Assembly: GCF_003350205.1 (NCBI RefSeq)
Contig: NZ_QLLC01000020.1
Location: 1 to 64,000 of the forward strand
From: Brevundimonas bullata
Lineage (GTDB): Bacteria; Pseudomonadota; Alphaproteobacteria; Caulobacterales; Caulobacteraceae
DNA length: 64,000 bases
Direction: 5' to 3'
Shown: piece by piece, positions 9,224 through 17,623 of the stretch
How the letters are laid out: each line of letters opens with the position of its first letter
How positions within the stretch are numbered: the stretch's first letter is position 1
Notes under the pieces: generated by a model
What the model was told of the DNA's origin: nothing
The model's input: only the letters and a program-made list of their open reading frames with translations
Database searches by the model: none
Program-made: the position numbers and the translations under genes

Positions 9224-9667
9224 GGATGGCTCCTTCAAGCTCTGAACGCCTGAAATGTCTTCCTTCTCCACTTGGGGGAGAAGGTGGCCTGCGGAGCAGG
9301 TCGGATGAGGGGGCGATTTCCCCATTTGTGCCGCGCGAAGGCGGATCGCGTCCAGCAGGATATTGGGATTGTGCAAAAATGCTTCGTTTGAGAAGCGGAC
9401 AACGGCGAAACCCGCCTCGGCGAGGCGATGGTCGCGCAGGGCGTCTTCGGCCTCGCGCAGGCGATGAACGCCGCCGTCCAGTTCGATGACCAGCTTGAGG
9501 TCGAGACAGAGGAAGTCGGCGACATAGCCGGCGACAGGGGTCTGACGCCGGAATTTCCAGCCTTCGAAGCCGCGATTGCGCAGCAGGGCCCAGAGGCGGG
9601 ACTCGGCTGGCGTGGTGTCGGCTCGGAGACGACGGGCACGGCGCGTTCGGTCAGGCGACTGATGCAT
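9224..9667 (-). CDS. DUF559 endonuclease-like protein, frame open into liuC
   Basis: From ATG 9667 the frame encodes a DUF559 domain of about 115 residues: RRARRLRADTTPAESRLWALL, then FRRQTPVAGYVADFLCLDLK and LVIELDGGVH, the Asp and Glu-x-Asp pattern of this restriction-endonuclease-like (Vsr-related) family. The last 33 codons before 9223 are translated repeat DNA. No stop codon occurs before liuC, so read-through would give a 448-residue fusion. The gene lies between direct copies of a palindromic repeat, inside an otherwise contiguous leucine-pathway cluster, which suggests a later insertion. DUF559 function is not established; whether the protein is made separately is unknown. Confidence 0.7.
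9262..9315. repeat. Palindromic repeat, CTTCTCC...GGATGAGGGGG family, copy 1
   Basis: A CCTTCTCC...GGGGGAGAAGG hairpin is followed by GGTGGCCTGCGGAGCAGGTCGGATGAGGGGG. It is in the same orientation as copy 2 on the other side of the DUF559 frame, so the two flank it as direct repeats. Confidence 0.8.
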
Positions 9668-9682
9668 AAGGCCCAGCCTAAC

Positions 9683-9738
9683 CCCTTCTCCCCTCGGGGG
9701 AGAAGGTGGCTTGCGCCAGCGAGACGGATGAGGGGGCC
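9683..9738. repeat. Palindromic repeat, same family, copy 2
   Basis: The unit carries a CCTTCTCCCC/GGGGGAGAAGG hairpin followed by GGTGGCTTGCGCCAGCGAGACGGATGAGGGGG. It lies directly upstream of the DUF559 start. Confidence 0.8.
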
Positions 9739-9779
9739 GTCGGCTCCATGCTCCTTGTTCGCGCTTGCCTGCAGATAGC

Positions 9780-9832
9780 GCCCCCTCATCCGACCTGCTC
9801 CGCAGGCCACCTTCTCCCCCGAGGGGAGAAGG
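9780..9832. repeat. Palindromic repeat, same family, copy 3 (opposite orientation)
   Basis: The unit CCCCCTCATCCGACCTGCTCCGCAGG... with a CTTCTCCCCCGAGGGGAGAAGG hairpin is inverted relative to copy 2. The two could form a cruciform-like structure beyond the 3' end of liuB. Confidence 0.8.
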
Positions 9833-9857
9833 ATTCTTGGAGTGCCAAGGATGCAAT

Positions 9858-11456
9858 TTACATCCTGAACACGCCGAAGCGCGTTTCGGGGATGGGGGCG
9901 TTCAGGCTGGCGCTGATGGCCAGGCCCAGGACGTCGCGGGTCTGGGCCGGGTCGATGACGCCGTCGTCCCAGAGGCGGGCGGTGGCGTAATAGGGGTTGC
10001 CCTCGTCCTCGTACTTCTGACGGATCGGGGCCTTGAAGGTCTCGGCTTCGTCGGCGCTCCAAGTGTCAGCGTCGCGGTGAACGGTGGCCAGGACGCTGGC
10101 CGCCTGCTCGCCGCCCATCACCGAAATCCGGCTGTTGGGCCAGGTGAAGAGGAAGCGGGGCGAATAGGCGCGACCGCACATTCCGTAGTTGCCGGCGCCA
10201 AAGCTGCCGCCGATCAGGACGGTGAACTTGGGCACCTCGGCGCTGGCGACCGCCGTGACCAGCTTGGCGCCGTGCTTGGCGATGCCCTCGGCTTCGTACT
10301 TGCCGCCGACCATGAAGCCCGAGATGTTCTGCAGGAAGAGCAGCGGAATCTTGCGCTTGCAGGCCAGTTCGATGAAGTGCGCGCCCTTCTGGGCGCTCTC
10401 CGAGAACAGGACGCCGTTGTTGGCCAGGATGGCGACCGGATAGCCCCAGATGCGGGCGAAGCCGCAGACCAGGCTGGTGCCGTACAGGGCCTTGAACTCA
10501 TCGAAGTCCGAGCCGTCGACGATGCGGGCGATGACCTCGCGCACGTCATAGGGGGCGCGCACGTCGTCGGGGATGATGCCGTAAAGCTCTTGCGGGTCCA
10601 GGGCGGGGGCGCGCGGCTCGCGCACGTCCAGCGGCACGTCCTTGACCGTGTTCAGGTTGGCGACGATGGAGCGGACGATCTCCAGCGCGTGCTCGTCATT
10701 CTCGGCCACATGATCGACCACGCCGGACTTGCGGCCGTGAGTTTCAGCCCCGCCCAGTTCTTCGGCGGAGATGATCTCGCCGGTGGCGGCCTTCACCAGA
10801 GGCGGACCGGCCAGGAAGATGGTGCCCTGGTTGCGCACGATCACCGTCTCGTCGGACATGGCCGGGACATAGGCGCCGCCCGCCGTGCAGGAGCCCATGA
10901 CGCAGGCGATCTGCGGGATCGACCGGGCCGACATCCGCGCCTGATTGAAGAAGATGCGGCCGAAGTGGTCGCGGTCGGGGAAGACCTCGGCCTGGTGCGG
11001 CAGGTTGGCGCCGCCCGAATCAACCAAGTAGACGCAGGGCAAATTGTTCTGCTCGGCGATTTCCTGCGCCCGCAGGTGCTTCTTCACCGTCATGGGGAAG
11101 TAGGCGCCGCCCTTCACCGTGGGGTCGTTGGCGACGATCATGACCTCGCGGCCCGAAACGCGCCCGACGCCGCAGATCATGCCCGCGCCGGGGGCTTCAT
11201 CCCGATACATGCCGTTGGCGGCCAACTGGCCGACCTCGAGGAAGGGCGAGCCGGGGTCCAGCAGGCGCTCGACCCGGTCGCGCGGCAAGAGCTTGCCACG
11301 CGCCACATGGCGCTCGCGGCTGGCGTCGGAGCCCCCGCGCGCGGCCTTGGCGACCTTATCGAAAAGTTCGTCCCGCAGGGCGCGATTGTGCGCATCCAGC
11401 GTTTTGAAAGCAGGACTGTTGCGATCGACGGCGGAAATCAGCTTGGGCATGCCCAA
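9858..11456 (-). CDS. liuB: Methylcrotonyl-CoA carboxylase, carboxyltransferase beta subunit
   Basis: The product (532 aa) carries the two crotonase-like carboxyltransferase halves of the acyl-CoA carboxylase beta family. Diagnostic MCC-beta stretches include [40 protein letters not shown] and [16 protein letters not shown], and the C-terminal half ends in [15 protein letters not shown]. It transfers the carboxyl group from biotin of the alpha subunit to 3-methylcrotonyl-CoA. It is the first gene of the leucine cluster on this strand. ATG 11456 and ATG 11450 are both possible starts. Confidence 0.92.
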   Translation of the reverse strand: MGMPKLISAVDRNSPAFKTLDAHNRALRDELFDKVAKAARGGSDASRERHVARGKLLPRDRVERLLDPGSPFLEVGQLAANGMYRDEAPGAGMICGVGRVSGREVMIVANDPTVKGGAYFPMTVKKHLRAQEIAEQNNLPCVYLVDSGGANLPHQAEVFPDRDHFGRIFFNQARMSARSIPQIACVMGSCTAGGAYVPAMSDETVIVRNQGTIFLAGPPLVKAATGEIISAEELGGAETHGRKSGVVDHVAENDEHALEIVRSIVANLNTVKDVPLDVREPRAPALDPQELYGIIPDDVRAPYDVREVIARIVDGSDFDEFKALYGTSLVCGFARIWGYPVAILANNGVLFSESAQKGAHFIELACKRKIPLLFLQNISGFMVGGKYEAEGIAKHGAKLVTAVASAEVPKFTVLIGGSFGAGNYGMCGRAYSPRFLFTWPNSRISVMGGEQAASVLATVHRDADTWSADEAETFKAPIRQKYEDEGNPYYATARLWDDGVIDPAQTRDVLGLAISASLNAPIPETRFGVFRM

Positions 11457-11529
11457 GGTTTAGGAGGCTTCCGCCTCGGGGGGAAGCGTCCGCTTTCCTG
11501 TCGAACGGATTCCGGCCTAAACCATCCCC

Positions 11530-13356
11530 ATGGTTGCTGAACGTCACGACACGCTGCCCGACACGTTGGAAGCCGCCCTCGCGCGGGTCTTCGACGGCGC
11601 CAGGAACACCCGCGCCAGCTGGTTCGCGCTGACGCGGGGCGAGCGGCTGTTCTCGGCCGGAGATCCCGCCGACACCCTCTATCTGCTGCGCGCCGGGCGG
11701 CTGGGCGTGTTTCGCGACGACAACGGACGCGGGCAACAGTTCGTCGGCGTCATCAAGCCGGGCGATCCCGTCGGCGAGATGGCCATGCTGGCGGGCACGA
11801 CCCACATGGCCAATGTCGTGGCTCTGCGCGACAGCGACGTGATCGCCCTGCCCCGTGACGCCTTCTTCGAGGCGGCCCGCGCCGAGCCCGCCCTGATGGC
11901 CGAACTGGGCCAGATCATGCTGATGCGGGCGCGCGAGCGGAACTCGACCGGATCAGACCCGACCGTCTTCGGTTTCGTCTCGGCGCGCGCCCAGCCGATT
12001 CGCAGTTTCGTCGAGCGGGTCGCGCGGGCGGTCGAGTCCCAGGGCTTCAGCTGCCGCATCATCGACCACAGCGCCCTGTCGTCCGCCGCCGAGTGGTTCT
12101 CGGGCGTGGAGGACGCGTACGACTACGTCCTCTATATTGCCGAATCCGATGAGCCAGGCTGGGCCTCGCTGTGCGCCCGGCAGGTGGACCGGATCTTTAT
12201 CGTGGGCGACGCCGACCACAGGCCGCAGGCGCCCGTCCTGCCGCCTGAGATCGAGGACGAAGCCCACCCCCTGAGCGACCTCATTCTGCTGCGTCCCGCG
12301 CATATGGCCCGGCCCACCAGGACGCGGGCCTGGCTGGAGGCGTTCAAGCCCGGTCGCTGGTTCCATGCCGTCGAGGGCCTGTTTGACGACACCGCGCGGA
12401 TTGCCCGTATCGTCACCGGCTCGGCGGTCGGGGTAGTGCTGTCGGGCGGCGGCGCCCGGGCCTATGCTCACATCGGCGCCCTGAAGGCCTTGCGCGAAGC
12501 CGGCATGCCGATCGACTTCATCGGCGGGTCCTCCATGGGCGCCGTCATCGCCGCCGGCCCCGGCCTGGGCTGGTCCGACGATGAGTTGGACGAACGCATC
12601 CGCAGGGCCTTCGTCGAATCCGATCCCCTGTCGGACATCGCCTTCCCCATCATCGCCATGACCCATGCCCGCAAGGTCGCGCGCCTGATGCAGGAGGCCT
12701 ATGGCGACGTGAATATCGAAGACATGCCCCTGCCCTTCTTCGCGGTCTCGACCAACCTGACATCCGGCAAGGTGGAGGTGCATCGCGAGGGGATGCTGCG
12801 CCACGCCCTGCGGGCCTCGATCTCCATTCCCGGCGTCATGCCGCCGGTGGTGATGAACGGCCAGGTGCTGGTCGATGGGGCCGTGCTGCGCAACTTCCCC
12901 AGCGAGGTCATGCGCCGCCTGAACAGCGGACCCGTCGTCGGCGTGGACGTGTCACAGACGCGTGGCGTCGATCCCAAGGCGCTGGAAGATCCGCCGTCCT
13001 GGTGGCGCTGGATCGTCTCGGGCGCCTGGAAGAAGGGGCCCCCGATCGTGTCGGTGCTGATGCGCTCGGCCACCCTGACGACCGAGGCCGAACTGATGCA
13101 GGCGCGGGCGGACACCGACCTGCTGATCCTGCCCAGGCCCGAGGGCGTCGATATCCGCGACTGGAAGGCCTACGCCCCCGCGGTGTCTTCAGGATACGCC
13201 GCGGCGAAGACGGCCCTGGCGACGCTGAAATGCCCGGTCGAGCACCTGCATCGGCGCCGCGTCAACGACGCTGCGCCACAAGAAACAGCCGAGGAAATGG
13301 TAGAAGCGTCGCTCCGTCCCGACGCTGTGGAAACGCCTCGGACAGTCGCAAGCTGA
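11530..13356 (+). CDS. Patatin-like phospholipase with N-terminal cyclic-nucleotide-binding domain
   Basis: The product (608 aa) resembles bacterial neuropathy-target-esterase proteins. Residues about 25-135 form a cNMP-binding beta-barrel (LFSAGDPADTLYLLRAGRLGV, GDPVGEMAML). Residues 300-480 form the patatin domain with an oxyanion loop SGGGARAYAHIG, nucleophile GSSMG (Ser about 335) and the DGA motif with the catalytic Asp about 449. It probably hydrolyses membrane lysophospholipids or esters at the inner face of the membrane, possibly gated by a nucleotide ligand; that gating is inferred. Its last 95 bp overlap the 3' end of the convergent methyltransferase gene. Confidence 0.87.
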   Translation: MVAERHDTLPDTLEAALARVFDGARNTRASWFALTRGERLFSAGDPADTLYLLRAGRLGVFRDDNGRGQQFVGVIKPGDPVGEMAMLAGTTHMANVVALRDSDVIALPRDAFFEAARAEPALMAELGQIMLMRARERNSTGSDPTVFGFVSARAQPIRSFVERVARAVESQGFSCRIIDHSALSSAAEWFSGVEDAYDYVLYIAESDEPGWASLCARQVDRIFIVGDADHRPQAPVLPPEIEDEAHPLSDLILLRPAHMARPTRTRAWLEAFKPGRWFHAVEGLFDDTARIARIVTGSAVGVVLSGGGARAYAHIGALKALREAGMPIDFIGGSSMGAVIAAGPGLGWSDDELDERIRRAFVESDPLSDIAFPIIAMTHARKVARLMQEAYGDVNIEDMPLPFFAVSTNLTSGKVEVHREGMLRHALRASISIPGVMPPVVMNGQVLVDGAVLRNFPSEVMRRLNSGPVVGVDVSQTRGVDPKALEDPPSWWRWIVSGAWKKGPPIVSVLMRSATLTTEAELMQARADTDLLILPRPEGVDIRDWKAYAPAVSSGYAAAKTALATLKCPVEHLHRRRVNDAAPQETAEEMVEASLRPDAVETPRTVAS

Positions 13357-14053
13357 GAGCGGTCAGGAAGGCCTCGCGCAGGGCCGTGTCGCCTGCCAGG
13401 GCGGTGAGATAGGGTCGCAACGCCGTTCCCTTCATCCACTCCAGCGCGGCGTTCTCGCCCGCCAGAACGTGCAGATAGGTCGTCGACCAGATGTCGATGT
13501 CGTTGCAAAGCGGCGCCAGAGCCTCGTAATAGGCCTCGGCAGGCAGAAGGGGCGCGATCGGGTCCACGCCGGTCAGGACCGAGGCCCACGGCCCCTCGGC
13601 CGCCGCCTCACGCATGATCGTATGGTGGCGCGTCTCCCAGGCCATGGGCATCTGCACCGCCAGCAGGCCGCCGGGCGCGAGGGCGCCAGCCAGATGAGCG
13701 AACAGGGCCGTGTGATCGGGCAACCATTGCAGCGAGGCGTTGGCGAGAATCAGGTCGGCGGGGCGATCCGGCGCCCAGGTCGCGATGTCGCCGACCGACC
13801 AGTCGATGTCGGCGGACAGGGCGCGGGCCTGCTCCAGCATGGCGGCGCTGGAATCCAGGCCGTATACCCTGGCGTTCGGGTGGCGGCGCTTCAGCAGGGC
13901 GGCGTGCTGGCCGGTTCCGCAGCCCAGATCCCAGATCTCGGCAGGATCAAGTTCCTCGGGCAGGCGCACGAGAAGATCGAGCGCGGCGCGGTCGCGCTGG
14001 GCTTCAAATCGGTTATACTGGCGGGGGTCCCAAAGGGGGAAAGCGTCGCTCAT
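13262..14053 (-). CDS. tam: SAM-dependent methyltransferase, trans-aconitate 2-methyltransferase-like
   Basis: The product (263 aa) is a class I methyltransferase. The SAM-binding motif IWDLGCGTGQHAALL is near residue 40, followed by the acidic ribose contact VYGLDSS and motif LILANASLQWLPDH. Length and the WDPRQYNRFEAQRDRAALDLL start match trans-aconitate methyltransferases, which detoxify trans-aconitate; the substrate is inferred only from family resemblance. ATG 14053 is chosen over upstream starts because those run into tRNA-His. The 3' end overlaps the convergent patatin gene by 95 bp. Confidence 0.8.
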   Translation of the reverse strand: MSDAFPLWDPRQYNRFEAQRDRAALDLLVRLPEELDPAEIWDLGCGTGQHAALLKRRHPNARVYGLDSSAAMLEQARALSADIDWSVGDIATWAPDRPADLILANASLQWLPDHTALFAHLAGALAPGGLLAVQMPMAWETRHHTIMREAAAEGPWASVLTGVDPIAPLLPAEAYYEALAPLCNDIDIWSTTYLHVLAGENAALEWMKGTALRPYLTALAGDTALREAFLTALSLRLSEAFPQRRDGATLLPFPRLFLVAQRR

Positions 14054-14096
14054 ATCGTCACCACTCCACGTCGCCGAAAGCGATTCGTGGGAGTGA

Positions 14097-14173
14097 TGGT
14101 ACCGCCTCTCAGGCTTGAACTGAGGACCTCCGGTTCCACAAACCGGCGCTCTAACCAACTGAGCTAAGGCGGC
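14097..14173 (-). tRNA. tRNA-His (anticodon GTG), without encoded G-1, discriminator A73
   Basis: The reverse strand gives acceptor GCCGCCT with AGGCGGT (G1 facing U72), anticodon stem CCGGT/ACCGG, loop TTGTGGA with anticodon GTG, a CAGTTCAAGCC T-arm and an encoded ACCA end. The base before position 1 is C, so the G-1 found in most tRNA-His is not encoded, and the discriminator is A rather than C. This matches the unusual alphaproteobacterial tRNA-His type. Confidence 0.92.
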
Positions 14174-14255
14174 GCGATCAACGCGAGGCCGGTTCTCTAG
14201 CGGGCCTCGCCCCGGTCAGCAATATGCATTTGAAGGAATTTCACTTTATCCCCCG

Positions 14256-14999
14256 TCAGTTCCAGCCTCGGCTGGCGATATACTGCTGCAAGGCGGTGAT
14301 CCGCGTCTGGTCCGAGGGGTGGGTCGAGGCGAACTCGGGCGTGCCCGACTGGCGCTGTTGCGCCATCAAGCGCCAAAGCGCGATGGATTCCGAGGGCTTG
14401 TAGCCGGCGGCGGCGACGTAATCGACGCCCAGACGGTCGGCTTCCAGCTCATGGCTGCGCGAAAAGGGCAGCAGCAGACCCAGTTGCGCACCCATGCCGC
14501 CCAGGGCGCCGATGGCCTGCGAATAGTCCCCTGCCCGGCTCTGGACCGCACCCAGGACCAGACCCGTCGTCGATTGGGTCGAATAGCGTTCGGCGGCGTG
14601 ACGGGCGACGACGTGACCGACCTCATGGCCGATGACGGTCGCCAGTTGATCATCGTTCTGGACCAGCTTCAGCAGACCCGTGGTGACGCCGATCTGACCC
14701 GACGGCAGGACGAAGGCGTTGGGGCTGGCGTCCTCGAACACCGCATAGTCCCACTGGCGCCCCGCGAGCCCCGCCGCCTGAACCATCCGCCCGCCGACAC
14801 GGCGCACACGTTCGTTCTGCGCGGCGTTGGTCGACACCTTCTGCGACCGCAGCGTCTCGGCCCAGGCGGCGTTGGACTGCTGCATCAGGGCGCTGTCGTC
14901 GACGATCAGGAACTGATTGCGGCCGAGGCTCTCGTTGTAGGCGCAGGCGCCCAGGCCGATCGTGGTGACGGCGGCGATGACGGCGACGAATGTCTTCAT
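14256..14999 (-). CDS. M48 family zinc metalloprotease, lipoprotein
   Basis: The product (247 aa) begins with a signal sequence ending in a lipobox (IGLGAC, Cys19), so it is probably anchored to the periplasmic side of a membrane. The zinc site HEVGH is at about residues 125-129 and the third ligand region is SRSHELEADRLGVDY. This matches the LoiP/BepA/Oma1-like M48 group, involved in outer-membrane protein quality control. It stands alone between tRNA-His and the tonB operon. A GAGGG Shine-Dalgarno lies about 8 bases before the ATG. Confidence 0.88.
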   Translation of the reverse strand: MKTFVAVIAAVTTIGLGACAYNESLGRNQFLIVDDSALMQQSNAAWAETLRSQKVSTNAAQNERVRRVGGRMVQAAGLAGRQWDYAVFEDASPNAFVLPSGQIGVTTGLLKLVQNDDQLATVIGHEVGHVVARHAAERYSTQSTTGLVLGAVQSRAGDYSQAIGALGGMGAQLGLLLPFSRSHELEADRLGVDYVAAAGYKPSESIALWRLMAQQRQSGTPEFASTHPSDQTRITALQQYIASRGWN

Positions 15000-15082
15000 G
15001 GCAAAGCCCTCTGATTATTCCTGCCGAACATGAGCAAGCTTGCCTCTTCGCGCCAGTCCCGCCGCGCTGATCAGCGGACAAA

Positions 15083-15114
15083 GAAAAACGCCCCGGAGTT
15101 TCCTCCGGGGCGTT
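15083..15114 (-). terminator. Intrinsic terminator of the exbB-exbD-tonB operon
   Basis: On the reverse strand a perfect 12-bp stem (AACGCCCCGGAG with CTCCGGGGCGTT) around a 4-base loop is followed by a T-run. It lies 24 bp after the tonB stop codon. Confidence 0.9.
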
Positions 15115-15137
15115 CAACCTGATCTCTAGAGAGATCC

Positions 15138-15668
15138 TTAGTCCAGACGGAAGCGGGTCGTGAACTCGACGCGGGCGCCGACGGCGGCGCCGTCAACAGT
15201 CCGCGGCGCCAGACGACCCGAACGGGCCGCCCGAAGAACCGCTTGGCCGAAACCGGCGCCGGCGGGATCTTCATCCACAACGCGACAATCCGAGAGGCTG
15301 CCGTTCGGGGCAACCGCGCAGTTCACCTTGGCCGAACCCGATTCGATGCCGCGCGATTGGGCGCGTTCCGGGAATTCCGGCGCGACCTGGCGGGACCAGC
15401 TCGGGTTAGTGATGACCGAAGGCTTCGGCGGCGCGGGAGGAGCCGGCGGAGGCGGCGGAGGGGGAACCTCCATCAGCTCGACGTCGACGGCCTCGTCCTC
15501 GTAGGTCATCTCCTTCAACACGAACTTGTTGTTATACAAGTACAGGCCCGCCAGGGCGTGAACGATCACCGAGACGGTGATGCCCACGACGGCGCCGGTC
15601 GAAAGCTTCTTCTTCTTCTTCGGCGGATCCAGAATCGGATCGCGGTGGACGTGAGGTTCAGCTGTCAT
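15138..15668 (-). CDS. tonB: TonB family energy transducer
   Basis: The product (176 aa) has a basic cytoplasmic start (DPPKKKKKLS), one membrane helix (AVVGITVSVIVHALAGLYLY), a short proline-rich periplasmic spacer (PPPPPPPAPPAPPKP) and a C-terminal TonB domain (residues about 95-176, RAARSGRLAPRTVDGAAVGARVEF). It passes proton-motive energy from ExbBD to outer-membrane TonB-dependent receptors, which Caulobacterales carry in large numbers. The spacer is short compared with E. coli TonB. It is last in the exbB-exbD-tonB operon, before a strong terminator. Confidence 0.88.
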   Translation of the reverse strand: MTAEPHVHRDPILDPPKKKKKLSTGAVVGITVSVIVHALAGLYLYNNKFVLKEMTYEDEAVDVELMEVPPPPPPPAPPAPPKPSVITNPSWSRQVAPEFPERAQSRGIESGSAKVNCAVAPNGSLSDCRVVDEDPAGAGFGQAVLRAARSGRLAPRTVDGAAVGARVEFTTRFRLD

Positions 15669-15686
15669 GCTATGCGCCCCGCCCCC

Positions 15687-16118
15687 TTACGAGTTGTCTT
15701 CGCCAACCAGGGCGACGCTGTAGAAACCATTGTCCTGGAGGGCGTTCATGACCTGCATGAAGTCGCCGTACCGGGTCTGCTGGTCTGCACGAATGAAAAT
15801 ACGTTCTTCCGAAGGGTTCCTGCGTCCGATCTGCACCCGCAGGTCATCGCCCAAAGCACCGGGAGAAGACTTGAGGTCGCCGATCCACACGTCGCCATCG
15901 TTCTGGATGGAGATGAAGACCGGCGTCGGCGGATTCTTGCCCGGAGGCGCGACGGCGCGAGGCAGTTTCACCGGCACCGACACGGTGGCGAGCGGAGCCG
16001 CCACCATGAAGATGATGAGGAGGACGAGCATGATGTCCACGAAGGGTGTGACATTGATCTCGGCATTAGCCTCGACGGTGTACTTGCCGCCGCCGGAACC
16101 GGAAAGTTTGGCGGCCAT
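15687..16118 (-). CDS. exbD: Biopolymer transporter ExbD
   Basis: The product (143 aa) has a short cytoplasmic segment, one membrane helix carrying the proton-relay aspartate in VTPFVDIMLVLLIIFMV, and a periplasmic domain (VFISIQNDGDVWIG, then RIFIRADQQTRYGDFM). With ExbB it forms the proton channel that drives TonB. It lies 5 bp after exbB and 18 bp before tonB, indicating one operon. Only one exbD copy is present. Confidence 0.93.
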   Translation of the reverse strand: MAAKLSGSGGGKYTVEANAEINVTPFVDIMLVLLIIFMVAAPLATVSVPVKLPRAVAPPGKNPPTPVFISIQNDGDVWIGDLKSSPGALGDDLRVQIGRRNPSEERIFIRADQQTRYGDFMQVMNALQDNGFYSVALVGEDNS

Positions 16119-16123
16119 CCGTC

Positions 16124-17035
16124 TTACGCTCCCTTGTCGAGCTGACGCGAGATGGCGTTGATCAGTTCAGCGTTGAAGCCGTCCGAACGCGTGCCGTAGT
16201 TCGAGATACGCGTGTTGAAGTAGTTGTAGAAGATAACGGCCGGGATAGCGGCGAACAGGCCGATACCCGTAGCCAGCAGGGCTTCAGCAATACCCGGAGC
16301 AACGACGGCCAGGTTGGTCGTGTTGGACTCGGCGATGCCGATGAAGGAGTTCATGATGCCGTAAACGGTGCCGAACAGACCCACGAACGGACCGGTCGAA
16401 CCCGTCGAAGCCAGGAACTGCTGGCCGCCCGAGAGGCGCTTGGGCAGACCGGCTTGAACGGCGGCGACGGCGGTTTGGGCGCGCAGCAGAGCCGAGTCGC
16501 GGTGATCGCCGGTGACGCTCAGGCCAGCCTGACGCGACAGTTCGATTTCTTCGGTAGCGGCGGCGGCCATGTCGGCCAGCGGGTTGCCGTCGAACTCTTC
16601 CGAGGTCGAAACGCGACGCATGTCAGCGATGGTGCGAGCGCCGCGGAAGGCTTCCAGGAAGCGGTCGGTGGCTTTGTTCAGCGCGCCGAACTCCAGCAGC
16701 TTGATGAGCAGCAGGGTCCACGAGAAGATCGAGGCCAGCAGCAGGCCGATCATGACGATCTTAACGACGGCCGTGGCTTCCATGAACATGGAGACCGGGG
16801 TGATGCCGCCGCTGTGACCGCCGGAAACCGATTCACTGACCGTGGTGGGGTCAGCGGCCGGAGCAGCAGCGTCAGCAGCCGGAGCAGCAGCATCGGCGGC
16901 CGGAGCGGCGGTCGAGGCGGCGGCTGCCGGAGCGGCCGGGGTTGCGGCGTCTTGCGCCAGAACCGGCGAGCTCGCCATCAGGACGGCAGCGCCGGCCAGT
17001 GCGAGGAGGATATTCGTCTTCTTGCTAGCGAGCAT
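16124..17035 (-). CDS. exbB: ExbB/TolQ/MotA family proton channel protein with periplasmic Ala-Pro repeat
   Basis: The product (303 aa from ATG 17035) starts with a cleavable signal peptide ending VLAQDA. A low-complexity Ala/Pro/Asp segment with tandem DAAAPAA units follows, then three membrane helices of the MotA/TolQ/ExbB family (MIGLLLASIFSWTLLLIKL; STGSTGPFVGLFGTVYGI; FAAIPAVIFYNYF). Together with ExbD it harvests proton-motive force for TonB. The signal peptide and periplasmic spacer make it longer than enterobacterial ExbB but are common in other proteobacteria. An alternative upstream start at 17065 would put charged residues before the signal peptide and is less likely. Confidence 0.9.
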   Translation of the reverse strand: MLASKKTNILLALAGAAVLMASSPVLAQDAATPAAPAAAASTAAPAADAAAPAADAAAPAADPTTVSESVSGGHSGGITPVSMFMEATAVVKIVMIGLLLASIFSWTLLLIKLLEFGALNKATDRFLEAFRGARTIADMRRVSTSEEFDGNPLADMAAAATEEIELSRQAGLSVTGDHRDSALLRAQTAVAAVQAGLPKRLSGGQQFLASTGSTGPFVGLFGTVYGIMNSFIGIAESNTTNLAVVAPGIAEALLATGIGLFAAIPAVIFYNYFNTRISNYGTRSDGFNAELINAISRQLDKGA

Positions 17036-17474
17036 TGTTCGCCAGTTCCTGCTTTGGTCTGACACGTGGAACCCAAGACACGGACCGCGTCAGTCGGCCG
17101 TCCCTATAATGAAATTTCACCACCGACGAGATCGAGCCCGCCGAGTGGAACCGCCCCCGCAACGGTCGTTCGAAAACAACCGTCGCCGCCAAGGTCCAGG
17201 ACACAATATCCCGGTAGCCCCGACCTGCAAGCAGGAATGCGGTTAAGACCCTTTGGCGAACGCCTATCTTAGCGTCAAGTCCGCAAAGTTTCTTTTCCCC
17301 TTCGCACGTGCAGCAATCGGGAAGTTCGGCAAAATATTTGCGATTTTTGTAATGTTGGCGACACGAAAGTGTCGCATCACGCCGGGTTACGGGCATGCAA
17401 TGCCCATGGCGAAATTTAGACCATTTTAGGGCAAGGCTTTCCCCGCGAGGGAAAGACGTGAGTTGTAGGGGGAG
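17036..17474. promoter_or_regulatory. 439-bp upstream region of exbB with palindromes and a possible promoter
   Basis: No gene is seen here. On the exbB strand a TTGACGC at 17272-17278 matches the Caulobacter housekeeping -35, followed about 14 bases later by GCCAAAGG, a weak -10. Farther out are two perfect palindromes, GCGACAC/GTGTCGC (17358-17375) and GGGCAT/ATGCCC (17391-17405), which could be operators. The promoter call is tentative; the long leader hints at regulation of this iron-uptake-type operon. Confidence 0.35.
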
Positions 17475-17550
17475 TGGTGCCTGGAGGCGGGTTCGAACCA
17501 CCGACACGCGGATTTTCAATCCGCTGCTCTACCAGCTGAGCTATCCAGGC
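17475..17550 (-). tRNA. tRNA-Phe (anticodon GAA)
   Basis: The reverse strand folds with acceptor GCCTGGA/TCCAGGC, anticodon GAA in TTGAAAA, T-arm GGTTCGAACC and an encoded ACCA end. The length is 76 nt. Confidence 0.95.
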
Positions 17551-17623
17551 CACGCGACGTCGCCGCGAGAGGCGGGTCTATAGGCGAGGCTGACGGGGCT
17601 GTCCAGACGCCAATTCACTCAAT

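Noticed and set aside
6839-9253. An 804-codon open frame on the plus strand opposite the leucine cluster
   Set aside because: It is antisense to two well-supported enzymes, has no family features, and such frames are routine in very GC-rich DNA. The same applies to long antisense frames at 4275-5681, 20583-22070, 22434-24242 and 24270-25883.
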